The translations under genes were made by a program, and so were the position numbers. Of a stretch of 28,513 bases of DNA, positions 1 to 7,466 are shown piece after piece. This stretch comes from JBEHWX01 sp048498995 (lineage in GTDB: Bacteria > Bacteroidota > Ignavibacteria > OLB7): NCBI GenBank assembly GCA_048498995.1, contig JBEHWX010000079.1:1-28513 (forward strand), written 5' to 3'. Numbering within the stretch: the stretch's first letter is position 1; each line of letters starts with the position of its first letter. Under the pieces are notes generated by a model, which saw only the letters and a program-made list of their open reading frames with translations, made no database searches and was not told the DNA's origin.

Positions 1-1
1 C

Positions 2-19
2 CGGCATGGCGCCATGCCG
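2..19. repeat. 18-bp perfect palindrome
   Basis: The sequence CGGCATGGCGCCATGCCG is its own reverse complement and lies 44 bases before the start codon at 64. The symmetry stops at exactly this length, since the flanking pair (C1, A20) does not match. It could be a protein-binding site or the hairpin end of an upstream gene. No T-tract follows, so a terminator is unlikely. Confidence 0.6.
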
Positions 20-43
20 ATGGCGGCGCGGAATCTCCCTTCA

Positions 44-63
44 CGCAACGACGCGCAACGACG
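44..63 (+). repeat. 10-bp direct repeat abutting a start codon
   Basis: Two exact copies of CGCAACGACG lie back to back and end at the base before the ATG at 64. They occupy the position where a ribosome binding site would lie, and no Shine-Dalgarno sequence is present. Confidence 0.6.
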
Positions 64-2136
64 ATGGCCCACTCCTCCGAAGGCACCCCGAACCGGTTGA
101 TCCACGAGAAATCCCCCTACCTCCAGCAGCATGCCCACAACCCCGTCGACTGGTACCCGTGGGGACCGGAGGCGTTCGAGCGGGCCCGCGACGAGGAGAA
201 GCCGATCTTCCTCTCGATCGGCTATTCGACCTGCCACTGGTGTCATGTGATGGAGCGGGAATCGTTCGAGGATCCCGAGACCGCCGCGCTGATGAACGAG
301 CTGTTCGTCAACATCAAGGTGGACCGCGAGGAGCGCCCCGATGTCGACAACGTCTACATGACCGCCGCGCAGGCGATCTCCGGCAACGGAGGCTGGCCTC
401 TCTCGGCCTGGCTCACGCCCGACCTCCGCCCCTTCTACGTCGGCACCTACTTCCCACCGCGCGCCATGTACGGCCGCCCCAGCTTCCGCGATGCCCTCCG
501 CTCGCTCCACGACGCCTGGGTCAACGAGCGGGAGAAGGTGCTCCGCTCCGCCAAGGCGATCGTCCGCGCGGTCGAGAAGAGCTCGGTGATCGCCGACGGA
601 GGCGCGACGGCCGAGGTGGATCACGCCGTCGTGGACCGCTGCATGGAGCAGCTGGTCAGGAGCTACGATCCGCGCCACGGCGGGTTCTCCGCGGCACCCA
701 AGTTTCCCCGTCCGGCGATCCTCGAGTTCCTCCTCCGTTACCACAAGGAGCGCGGGAGCGATCAGGCGCTCGAGATGGCGCTGCACACGATGAGGAAGAT
801 GGCCGCCGGCGGCATGTACGATCAGCTCGGCGGCGGCTTCGCCCGCTACTCCGTGGATGCCGAGTGGCGCGTTCCCCACTTCGAAAAGATGCTCTACGAT
901 CAGGGACAGCTCCTGGCGGTCTACGCCGACGCCTTCCGCCTCACCGCCGATCCGGAGCTCGCCCGGGTGATCCGGCACACCGTCACCTATCTGGAGCGCG
1001 ACCTGATGAGCCCGGAGGGGACCTTCTACTCGGCCGAGGACGCCGACAGCGAGGGGGAGGAAGGAACGTTCTACGTCTGGACGCTCGACCAGCTCCGCGC
1101 GGCGCTCGACGACCGGGAGCTGAAGGCGGTTCGCCGTTACTACGGCATCACCGAGCGGGGGAACTTCGAGCATGGGAAGAACGTGCTCCACACAAGCGCG
1201 ACGCTCGACGAGGTGGCCCAGGCCCTGTCGCTCCCGGCCGAGGAGGTCGCCGACATCCTCGACGGGGCCCGGAAGAAGCTCTTCCTGATCCGCGAGCGGC
1301 GCGTGCGCCCGCACCGCGACGAGAAGATCCTGACCAGCTGGAACGGGCTGATGATCTCCGGCCTGGCGCGCTCGGCCGCCGCGCTCGGCGAGCCGGCCCA
1401 CGCCACGCTCGCGCGCCGCGCCGCCGCGGCGCTGCTGGAGACGATGACCGTGGAGGGACGGCTGATGCACCGGCTGAAGGATGGCGAGGTGAAGTACCCG
1501 GGCTACCTGGACGACTACGCGTTCCTCGCGCTCGGGCTGATCGATCTGTACGAGGCGACCTTCGAGGTCCGCTGGCTGCGGGAGGCCGAGCGGCTGCTGG
1601 TCGAGGCGGACCGGCTCTTCTGGGACGAGGAAGGAGGCGGCTATTTCATGACCACCGGCGACGATCCGAGCGTGCTGGTGAAGGCCAAGAGCGACCACGA
1701 CGGGGCCGAGCCCTCCGGCAACTCGATGATGGCGCTCCTCCTCCTCCGGCTCGGACGTCTGTTCGATGATGCCGGGCTGGTGGCGCGCGGCGAGCGGACG
1801 CTCCGGCTCTTCATCTCCCGCGTGTCGGAGTATCCGATCATGATGCCGCTGATGGTCGCGGCCGCGATCGCCGCCGAGCACCCGCCGCGCCAGGTGGTGC
1901 TGGCCGCCTCGGACGACGAGGCCGGCAACGAGGCGCTCCTGGCGCAGCTGCGGAGGCTCTATCTGCCGGACACCTCGGTGCTGATGGTTCCCGTCGAAGG
2001 GGTCGATCCCTGGCTGGCCGGGAAGATCGGCACCCTCTCCGGCATGGGGCCGGTGGAGGGACGCGCGGCCGCCTACGTCTGCGAGAGCTTCGTCTGCCAC
2101 GCGCCGGTCACGGAGCTGACGGATGGAGCCCTATAA
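64..2136 (+). CDS. Thioredoxin-domain protein of the DUF255 / YyaL / SSP411 family
   Basis: This 690-residue protein belongs to the family of bacterial YyaL and animal spermatogenesis-associated protein 20. The N-terminal part (about residues 8-165) is a thioredoxin fold with the family signature NPVDWYPWG and a CHWC active site at C57-C60 within STCHWCHVM. The remainder looks like the alpha-helical six-hairpin barrel seen in N-acyl-glucosamine epimerase-type enzymes. Length is normal for the family. The exact reaction is not established; a redox or sugar-processing role is inferred from the folds. The ATG at 64 places the conserved N-terminus correctly. It has no Shine-Dalgarno sequence and directly follows a 10-bp repeat. 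The next gene overlaps its end by 14 bases in another frame, so the two are probably co-transcribed and translationally coupled. Confidence 0.92.
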   Translation: MAHSSEGTPNRLIHEKSPYLQQHAHNPVDWYPWGPEAFERARDEEKPIFLSIGYSTCHWCHVMERESFEDPETAALMNELFVNIKVDREERPDVDNVYMTAAQAISGNGGWPLSAWLTPDLRPFYVGTYFPPRAMYGRPSFRDALRSLHDAWVNEREKVLRSAKAIVRAVEKSSVIADGGATAEVDHAVVDRCMEQLVRSYDPRHGGFSAAPKFPRPAILEFLLRYHKERGSDQALEMALHTMRKMAAGGMYDQLGGGFARYSVDAEWRVPHFEKMLYDQGQLLAVYADAFRLTADPELARVIRHTVTYLERDLMSPEGTFYSAEDADSEGEEGTFYVWTLDQLRAALDDRELKAVRRYYGITERGNFEHGKNVLHTSATLDEVAQALSLPAEEVADILDGARKKLFLIRERRVRPHRDEKILTSWNGLMISGLARSAAALGEPAHATLARRAAAALLETMTVEGRLMHRLKDGEVKYPGYLDDYAFLALGLIDLYEATFEVRWLREAERLLVEADRLFWDEEGGGYFMTTGDDPSVLVKAKSDHDGAEPSGNSMMALLLLRLGRLFDDAGLVARGERTLRLFISRVSEYPIMMPLMVAAAIAAEHPPRQVVLAASDDEAGNEALLAQLRRLYLPDTSVLMVPVEGVDPWLAGKIGTLSGMGPVEGRAAAYVCESFVCHAPVTELTDGAL

Positions 2137-2338
2137 CGTCAGAAAGATCCTGATGATCGCCGGAGGAATCCTGCTCGTGGCGGGATTCCTCTGGCCCTGG
2201 ATATCGCGGCTCGGCCTCGGGCGGCTGCCGGGGGATATCGTCATCAAGCGGGAGAGCGTCCGGGTATACATTCCGATCGTCACGATGCTCCTGGTGAGCG
2301 CGCTGCTGAGTCTGCTCCTCTGGATCTTCCGACGCTAG
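2123..2338 (+). CDS. DUF2905 small inner-membrane protein
   Basis: This 71-residue protein has two hydrophobic segments, about residues 9-27 and 49-68. They flank a conserved polar stretch (LGRLPGDIVIKRE) that is the hallmark of DUF2905. Such proteins are short, widely distributed membrane proteins of unknown function, and the size here is typical. The start codon lies inside the last codons of the upstream DUF255 gene. Translation coupling is therefore likely, but the pairing does not by itself reveal a function. Confidence 0.88.
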   Translation: MEPYNVRKILMIAGGILLVAGFLWPWISRLGLGRLPGDIVIKRESVRVYIPIVTMLLVSALLSLLLWIFRR

Positions 2339-2428
2339 TTTCCGACGCCGATCACCGTCCGAGCGGCTTCCCGCCTTGATCCGGCCATGCATTTTTTCCG
2401 TCGCCACCCCGCGCGATTATCCTTGCGC

Positions 2429-2460
2429 ATCACAATAGCATCATACTTCCACCGTACGTT
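2429..2460 (+). promoter_or_regulatory. Conserved upstream element of the first TPR gene
   Basis: A 32-base block here aligns without gaps to 4048-4079 in front of the paralogous gene. Exact matches are ATCACA at the left, ATCAT in the middle and CCGTACGTT at the right; I count 23 of 32 identities. The right end reads TACGTTTC, close to the Bacteroidota -7 element TAnnTTTG. No good -33 TTG is seen at the usual spacing, so promoter function is inferred from conservation and position (123 bases before the ATG). Confidence 0.5.
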
Positions 2461-2558
2461 TCCGCCGCAACGTAACGCTAGCCCGCCAACACCCCGAGGC
2501 CGGAACTCCGGACCAGCGACCGACATACTCGCGGCCGGATAGTGAGCACAACACATCG

Positions 2559-2582
2559 GTACCAACCCCCGGAGGTACAGTG
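2559..2582 (+). promoter_or_regulatory. Strong RBS inside a possible small hairpin (first TPR gene)
   Basis: GGAGG at 2571-2575 is seven bases before the ATG at 2583. A GTG at 2580 is also in frame, but the paralog has only the ATG at the same spacing, so ATG 2583 is chosen. GTACC at 2559-2563 can pair with GGTAC at 2574-2578, which would hide the end of the Shine-Dalgarno. The same arrangement is present before the second gene. Confidence 0.5.
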
Positions 2583-3872
2583 ATGAATCGCTTCTCTCTT
2601 CTGCTCTCGCTCGGCATCATGCCCCTTCTGCTTCTCTGCGGGGCACATGCACAGGAACCATCGGAGCTGAATCAACTCCAGCAGCATTTCACGTCGCTGT
2701 TTCAGCAGGGACGCTTCAGCCAGGCCATGGAGATCTCGGCCAAAGCGGTGACGCTGGCCCGGACCCTGCCGGGCGCCCCGAGCACGCCGCTGGCCGCCGC
2801 GCTCGAGGACCATGCCGAGGCCACCGCGCAGCGCGGACGCTACGCCGAGGCCGCCGCCGATTATCTCGAAGCCATCTCCATCCGCACCCGCATCGCAGGC
2901 ACGGACGACACCGTCAGACTCCGCTACGTCCGGAGGCTCGCCGACATCTATTACGGGATGGGAAGCTACGATCAGGCACGCCCGCTCTACGCGGAGCTGG
3001 CCGACCGCTTCTCCCGGACCGGCCGCTACGACCGTGTCGAGCTGGCGCAGGCGCTCCAGGGCCTCGCGGAGCTGGCGTACGAGGAAGGTGCCTACGACGA
3101 GGCGACGCCGATCCTCGAGCGCGCCGTCGCGACCTACGAGGCGGCCTGCAGCCCCGCCGATCCCCTTTTCCGCGCCGCGATCCTCCGTCTCGGATCGATC
3201 TATCTGGCCGATCGGAAGCCGGAGCTTGCCGCGTCGACATATCGCCGCGCGGTCGCGAACATCGAGGGGGCCCTCGGCCCGAATCATCTGGCGCTGGTTC
3301 CGGCGCTCGGCGGGCTGGCGCGTTCCCTCGTTGCCCAGGGGAATGCACTGGAGGCCGAGGAGCTGCTGGCGCGCATCATCGAGATCGACCGCGTCGGACT
3401 CGGGGAGAATTCCCCCGCCTACGCGACCGACCTGGCCACGCTGGCCGATCACTACGCGAGCGTCGGTCGGTATGACGCCGCCGAGCCGCTGGCGGAGAAA
3501 AGCTTGACCGTTTGGGAAACGATCGAGACCGAGCCCAGACTCAACGTCGCTCGCGCGTGCAATCGCCTCGCCGGCATCTACGCGGAGAATGGCGAAACCA
3601 TCGGAGCCGAGAGCGCGTACCGTCGCGCGATCGAGATCGCCGGCAGGCAGAGCGCCCCGGCATACGCTGTCGACTACATGAAGAACCTGGCTTCCATGTA
3701 TGCGGACAAGGGGAACCTCCCCGCGGCAAAGGAGACGCTGGAGCGGGCGATGGCCGCCGCCGCCGGCACCCGCGGGGGATCGATCGACAGAAGAGCACTG
3801 GATGACCAGTACGAGACGGTGATGATAGCGCTCGGCGGCACGGCCGGTTCGTACGCGGGCGCCGACAAGTGA
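2583..3872 (+). CDS. Secreted tetratricopeptide-repeat protein (paralog 1)
   Basis: The 429-residue product starts with a signal peptide (MNRFSLLLSL and following residues, likely cleaved after AHA near residue 22). The rest is helical TPR repeats of about 42 residues, of the kinesin-light-chain type, with the usual small and aromatic positions (for example ALEDHAEATAQRGRYAEAAA). TPR domains bind other proteins; no catalytic domain is visible. The protein is probably periplasmic and acts as a scaffold or adaptor, but its partner is unknown. It aligns almost without gaps to the next gene, marking a tandem duplication. Each copy has its own upstream element, Shine-Dalgarno and terminator, so they are separate transcription units. 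Confidence 0.85.
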   Translation: MNRFSLLLSLGIMPLLLLCGAHAQEPSELNQLQQHFTSLFQQGRFSQAMEISAKAVTLARTLPGAPSTPLAAALEDHAEATAQRGRYAEAAADYLEAISIRTRIAGTDDTVRLRYVRRLADIYYGMGSYDQARPLYAELADRFSRTGRYDRVELAQALQGLAELAYEEGAYDEATPILERAVATYEAACSPADPLFRAAILRLGSIYLADRKPELAASTYRRAVANIEGALGPNHLALVPALGGLARSLVAQGNALEAEELLARIIEIDRVGLGENSPAYATDLATLADHYASVGRYDAAEPLAEKSLTVWETIETEPRLNVARACNRLAGIYAENGETIGAESAYRRAIEIAGRQSAPAYAVDYMKNLASMYADKGNLPAAKETLERAMAAAAGTRGGSIDRRALDDQYETVMIALGGTAGSYAGADK

Positions 3873-3963
3873 ACATTCAAGGAGGATAGCCACTGCGCCG
3901 TCGGGTCGGCAATCGGCATCACGATCGGTCGGCACATATATCCACGATATCAGAGCTGCGTCG

Positions 3964-4006
3964 GGAGCGCCTTTCGAGCAACATCGAAAGGCGCTCCTTC
4001 TTTTTT
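3964..4006 (+). terminator. Rho-independent terminator
   Basis: A perfect 14-bp stem (GGAGCGCCTTTCGA with its complement), a 6-base loop and then TTCTTTTTT. It lies 91 bases after the first TPR stop codon and is one of the strongest terminators in the window. Confidence 0.93.
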
Positions 4007-4047
4007 CCCATCGACAACATGTGTCATCGAAGGATTCTTACGTTCCC

Positions 4048-4079
4048 ATCACATTTCCATCATCTTGTTTCCGTACGTT
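4048..4079 (+). promoter_or_regulatory. Conserved upstream element of the second TPR gene
   Basis: This is the gapless counterpart of 2429-2460, sharing ATCACA, ATCAT and CCGTACGTT. The right end reads TACGTTGC and lies 140 bases before the ATG. Function as a promoter or operator is inferred from conservation between the paralogs. Confidence 0.5.
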
Positions 4080-4191
4080 GCGATCGGTTCACAACACTCA
4101 CCGGGTCCCCCCCGGACCAGATCCACGGATCAATCGGCAACGCACAGAAGAGGTCCCCTGTTGCGTGCCGGACAGTGAGTTCATAACGCTC

Positions 4192-4218
4192 GTACCATTC
4201 CCCCCCGGAGGTACCGTC
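4192..4218 (+). promoter_or_regulatory. Strong RBS inside a possible small hairpin (second TPR gene)
   Basis: GGAGG at 4207-4211 is seven bases before the ATG at 4219. GTACC at 4192-4196 can pair with GGTAC at 4210-4214, as before the first paralog, with a loop of 13 instead of 10 bases. Most other genes in the window lack so clear a Shine-Dalgarno. Confidence 0.5.
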
Positions 4219-5496
4219 ATGGACCGTATCGTACACCGTCTCCTAGGAATCGTCTTCCTGCTTGCCACGGTCCAGGTGCAAGCGCAGACGACGGAGTGGG
4301 AAGAGCTCCGCAACAGGTTCACATATCTCTTTCATCAGGAGCACTACGCGCTCGCCTCGCAGGTCGCGACCGACGCGGTCACGCTCGCCAGAACCAGCTT
4401 CGGTCAGGACGATCCACGTCTGGCCGTGGCGCTGGAAGCGCTGGCCACCGCCGTCTCCCAGAAGGGACGCTACACGCAGGCAGCCACGCTCCTCCGCGAA
4501 GCCATCGCCATCCGCGAGCACCGCTATGGCATGGCCGACACCGCCCGCCTCCGCTATCTCCGTCGCCTCGGCGACACCTATTACAACACCGGCGCCTTCG
4601 ACCTTGCGCGTCCGATCTTCGCCGAGGTAATCGATCGCTCGATCGAGGCGCATGGCCGCAACAACGCCGAGACCGCGCAGGCGCTCCGCTCCCTGGCCGA
4701 GGTGGCCTACGAGCAGGAGAAGTACGACGAGTCGGCCACGCTGCTGCGCCAGGCGGTGCTCTCGTTCGAGGGAGCCTGCGGAAGCAACGACAAGTCGGTC
4801 CGCGAGACATCTCTCAGGCTGGCGGCGGTCTACGTTGCCGCGCGGAAGGTGGATCAGGCGCGCGCCACGTATCGCGAGGTGATCGCGACGACCGAGCCGG
4901 TGGCCGGACAGATGTCCGACGCGCTCGTCCCCGCGTTGACCGGACTCGCGCGGCTCGAGGCCGGCGCCGGCAATCCGGACGCGGCCGAGGCGGCCTACTA
5001 TCGGATCATCGCGATCGACAGAGTCAACCACGGCGACGTGGCTCCGGTGCTCGCCGTCGACATGGGGAACCTGGTCGATCTGTATACCCGCAACGGCAAG
5101 CACGCGCAGGCACTGCCGCTGGCCGAGCGGATCGCCACGATCTGGGAACAGACCCCCGGCGCGCCGAGAATCAACATCGCCCGCTCCTACGACGCGCTCG
5201 CGGCCATCTACGACGCGGCCGGCCGCGGCCAGGATGCCGAGCGAGCCTACGCCCGCGCCATCGAGGTTGCCGGCGACGCGCGGGAGATCGCCTACACGAT
5301 CCAGTATCTGACCAACCTGGCCGCGCATCATCAGCGGCACAACGATCTGGCGCAGGCACGACGGGCGCTCGAGCGCGCGCTCGACGTGGCCGCGCGCCGC
5401 GGCGGACCGGAGATCGACGTGAAGTCGCTGCAGGCGAAATACGCGGCGATCGTTACCGCGATCGAACAGGGCACGGCTCCCTCGGACATGCAGTAA
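4219..5496 (+). CDS. Secreted tetratricopeptide-repeat protein (paralog 2)
   Basis: The 425-residue product begins with a signal peptide (MDRIVHRLLGIVFLLATVQVQA, then Q). It continues with kinesin-light-chain-like TPR repeats matching paralog 1 along the whole length, for example AVTLART and AEVAYE. The open frame extends 66 codons upstream to 4021, but that part is leader sequence. The ATG at 4219 is preceded by GGAGG at seven bases and gives the signal peptide. The likely location is the periplasm, or anchored through a partner, and the function is unknown. Divergence is spread over the whole protein, so the duplication is not recent. Confidence 0.85.
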   Translation: MDRIVHRLLGIVFLLATVQVQAQTTEWEELRNRFTYLFHQEHYALASQVATDAVTLARTSFGQDDPRLAVALEALATAVSQKGRYTQAATLLREAIAIREHRYGMADTARLRYLRRLGDTYYNTGAFDLARPIFAEVIDRSIEAHGRNNAETAQALRSLAEVAYEQEKYDESATLLRQAVLSFEGACGSNDKSVRETSLRLAAVYVAARKVDQARATYREVIATTEPVAGQMSDALVPALTGLARLEAGAGNPDAAEAAYYRIIAIDRVNHGDVAPVLAVDMGNLVDLYTRNGKHAQALPLAERIATIWEQTPGAPRINIARSYDALAAIYDAAGRGQDAERAYARAIEVAGDAREIAYTIQYLTNLAAHHQRHNDLAQARRALERALDVAARRGGPEIDVKSLQAKYAAIVTAIEQGTAPSDMQ

Positions 5497-5579
5497 TCAT
5501 TGATACCGGCCGGGCTCTCGTCAGACTCTTTCGACCTGGCCGGGTGCACGGAGTCCCAGCGGGACGTTGCCGGTAACAC

Positions 5580-5607
5580 GGGCCCTTCACCGAACGGTGG
5601 AGGGCCC
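5580..5607 (+). terminator. Terminator hairpin after the second TPR gene
   Basis: A 12-bp stem from GGGCCCTTCACC pairs with GGTGGAGGGCCC (one wobble pair) around a GAAC loop, followed by the weakly T-rich GATATATTT. It lies 84 bases after the stop codon. Confidence 0.7.
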
Positions 5608-5703
5608 GATATATTTCCGGACCGGCGCGCCCCTGCGAGGCGATGCGCGCCACGCGGCGGCATGACATGAGGCACGGCGCTTCGCTCCGGCCGGAAACGA
5701 CGA

Positions 5704-5725
5704 GGGCCCTCCCGAAGGAGAGCCC
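5704..5725 (-). terminator. Terminator hairpin of the copper/haem lipoprotein gene
   Basis: Read on the minus strand, GGGCTCTCC and GGAGGGCCC form a 9-bp stem with one mismatch around a TTCG tetraloop, followed by TCGTCGTTT. It lies 56 bases after the stop codon of the minus-strand gene. Confidence 0.65.
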
Positions 5726-5780
5726 CCTGCCGCGTCTCTGATCTGTCGATCACACACCATCGCGCCCGGGCGCGGCGGCG

Positions 5781-7178
5781 TCACTCGTAGGAATATCCGA
5801 AGATGATATCCATCTCGTCCTCGCTCGTCAGGCCGAACCGGACGGTACGGTTGGTCGTGTTCTGGAAGGTGACCTCGGAGGTGAGGCCCTGTCCCGCCTC
5901 CAGCACGATCGGCGGATTGTAGACGGTGACGGCCGGATGTGCCCAGTCGGTGCTCGTATAGACGATCTCCCCGTTACGCGGCCCGCCGGAGATCCGGATC
6001 ACGTACTTGGCGCCGAGCTGATGCGTATGCGAGGTGAGCAGGCAGACGTTGGTCCGCCCCCCCATTTTGAACGTCTTGGTGACCACCGTCTGCTGCTGCG
6101 GCGGAAGGCTGAACTGGTCGTTGTTCAGGAACATCGGCTCGGCCACGTGCTGCACGGCCGAGGCGGGAATGGTCATCATGTTGGCGTAGACCTCGCCGTA
6201 GAGCGTGTCGGGCGTCTTGTTGACGTAATGCGAGTTGAGGTCGACCATCGCGTTGGGGGGAATCCTCATCGCCACGCCGGGGGGAAAGCTGTACTCGAAG
6301 TCGGTGCCGGTGGAGCCGCCGACGAAGCGATGGTAGGCCATCGCCTCCATGGCGTCCGGGTTGTCGCTGCCGTCGGGATTTCTGATATCGCGGATCACGT
6401 TCGGCGGCGGGATCACCGAGCCGGGGGTGCCGGGCGGGAAATCGTACATCAGGAAGTGATGGCTGCCGGGACGCATCCGCACGCGCAGGCCGGTAACGTA
6501 GAGCTCCTGGGCGTTCCCCACGGGAGTGTAGCTGAAGAATTCCCGCTCGAAGTTCGGCTGCACCGGAAACATCGGCAGGTGGAGCTGCACGCCGGTTCCC
6601 GGAGCCGGCGGCGGCAGCGGGGTGAACGCGCCGGTGACGGAGCTCGTGGTATCGTCCAGCAGCCGGGCATCGGCGACCACGCCGGTACGTGGGGCGCCGG
6701 ACTCGATCCACTGACGGACGAACTCGATCTGCCCGACCGAGAGGGGGCGGCCGCCGAGCGGCATCTGCGAGCCGTAATCGGCGGTGTGATGTCCGCCCGG
6801 AGCGTGCAGCTTGTGGAAGAGGAGGCTCGAATCGGCCGAGCCCGGCTTGACGCGCAGAAGCTTGTCGGCGCGGGCGTTGGCGTTGGTCGGCTCGACGCCG
6901 ACCAGGTTCTGATAGGCGACGGCCGAGTCGAGCACCAGCCCGCCGTTGCTGCCGACGCCGAGGCCGGCGACATGGCAGCCGGAGACGGCGCAGCTGGTGG
7001 CGACGATCTTGGCGTGGAACCGGCCGAAGCTCGACGTATCGGCCGACGTGGTTGCCGGAGGCTGCACCGTTTCGTTCTCGGAGCATGCGCCGAGAGCCGC
7101 CGCGGCGAGGATCGGCAGAAGCAGGACGCGCCGTGCCAGGGGGCGGAGGGATCGACCGGAGGAGGAGAATGTGATCAT
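5781..7178 (-). CDS. Lipoprotein joining a c-type haem site to a PHM/DBM-like copper monooxygenase
   Basis: The start at 7178 gives a 465-residue lipoprotein, with a signal peptide ending in LGAC and lipid-bearing C32. The open frame extends further upstream, but that part is repeat-derived. Residues 55-165 resemble small cytochrome domains: a CX4CH haem site (C63, C68, H69) and a likely axial M139 in QMPLGG. The C-terminal part matches copper type II ascorbate-dependent monooxygenases (peptidylglycine and dopamine-beta family). All six copper ligands are recognisable: H240-H241, H317, H384 and H386 in SHTHQLG, and M456 in EDEM near the end. A membrane-attached hydroxylase receiving electrons through its own haem is inferred; the substrate is unknown. 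The gene stands alone between divergent and convergent neighbours. Confidence 0.8.
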   Translation of the reverse strand: MITFSSSGRSLRPLARRVLLLPILAAAALGACSENETVQPPATTSADTSSFGRFHAKIVATSCAVSGCHVAGLGVGSNGGLVLDSAVAYQNLVGVEPTNANARADKLLRVKPGSADSSLLFHKLHAPGGHHTADYGSQMPLGGRPLSVGQIEFVRQWIESGAPRTGVVADARLLDDTTSSVTGAFTPLPPPAPGTGVQLHLPMFPVQPNFEREFFSYTPVGNAQELYVTGLRVRMRPGSHHFLMYDFPPGTPGSVIPPPNVIRDIRNPDGSDNPDAMEAMAYHRFVGGSTGTDFEYSFPPGVAMRIPPNAMVDLNSHYVNKTPDTLYGEVYANMMTIPASAVQHVAEPMFLNNDQFSLPPQQQTVVTKTFKMGGRTNVCLLTSHTHQLGAKYVIRISGGPRNGEIVYTSTDWAHPAVTVYNPPIVLEAGQGLTSEVTFQNTTNRTVRFGLTSEDEMDIIFGYSYE

Positions 7179-7260
7179 CACTTCGGTTGTGCTGAGAGGT
7201 TGCCCGGCGCGGCGGACCGCCGGCCGGTGAGGGGATTGTGGAGCATCGAGACCGAGCCGG

Positions 7261-7268
7261 AAAACATA
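7261..7268 (-). promoter_or_regulatory. Candidate -7 element for the copper/haem lipoprotein gene
   Basis: The minus strand reads TATGTTTT, seven of eight positions of TAnnTTTG, about 83 bases upstream of the start codon. No good -33 element is present at the expected spacing, so this is weak. Confidence 0.3.
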
Positions 7269-7301
7269 CGACAAAGTGTGAACCCGGCCACGCGTGTCCG
7301 A

Positions 7302-7325
7302 GGCATCCCCGGGGGCATCCCCGGG
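7302..7325. repeat. 12-bp tandem repeat, two copies
   Basis: GGCATCCCCGGG occurs twice without a gap. The junction creates the palindrome CCCCGGGG. It lies in the divergent gap between the copper/haem lipoprotein gene and the glycosyltransferase gene. Confidence 0.7.
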
Positions 7326-7353
7326 CGCCTCCCGCGCTCCGCGCCGATCCGCC

Positions 7354-7389
7354 GACGGATGCTCCGACGGATGCTCCGACGGATGCTCC
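7354..7389. repeat. 12-bp tandem repeat, three copies
   Basis: GACGGATGCTCC is repeated three times exactly, followed by a degenerate fourth copy. Because the unit is a multiple of three it reads as a peptide repeat on both strands, which spuriously lengthens the frames of both neighbouring genes. Confidence 0.85.
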
Positions 7390-7466
7390 GACGTATCTCC
7401 AGTCCGCGCCGCCACCGCGCCGCATTTCCCTATCTTGGCCCCTTCTTCGGATTTGCACGAACCAGC

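Larger units (their letters stand above)
3873..4218 (+). other. Spacer between the TPR paralogs: terminator, upstream element and leader
   Basis: This 346-base gap holds the terminator of the first TPR gene, the 32-base conserved element and the leader of the second gene. The leader shares CCGGACCAG (4112-4120, compare 2508-2516) and GGAyAGTGAG with the first gene's leader. An open frame runs back from the second gene to 4021, but the signal peptide and Shine-Dalgarno place the true start at 4219. No further gene is seen. Confidence 0.6.

Noticed and set aside
6..1769. 587-codon plus-strand frame over the DUF255 gene
   Set aside because: It is the out-of-frame shadow of a clear family member, with Arg/Pro/Gly-rich composition and no motif.
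2339..2428. Terminator after the DUF2905 gene
   Set aside because: There is a run of six T at 2392-2397, but no convincing stem precedes it.
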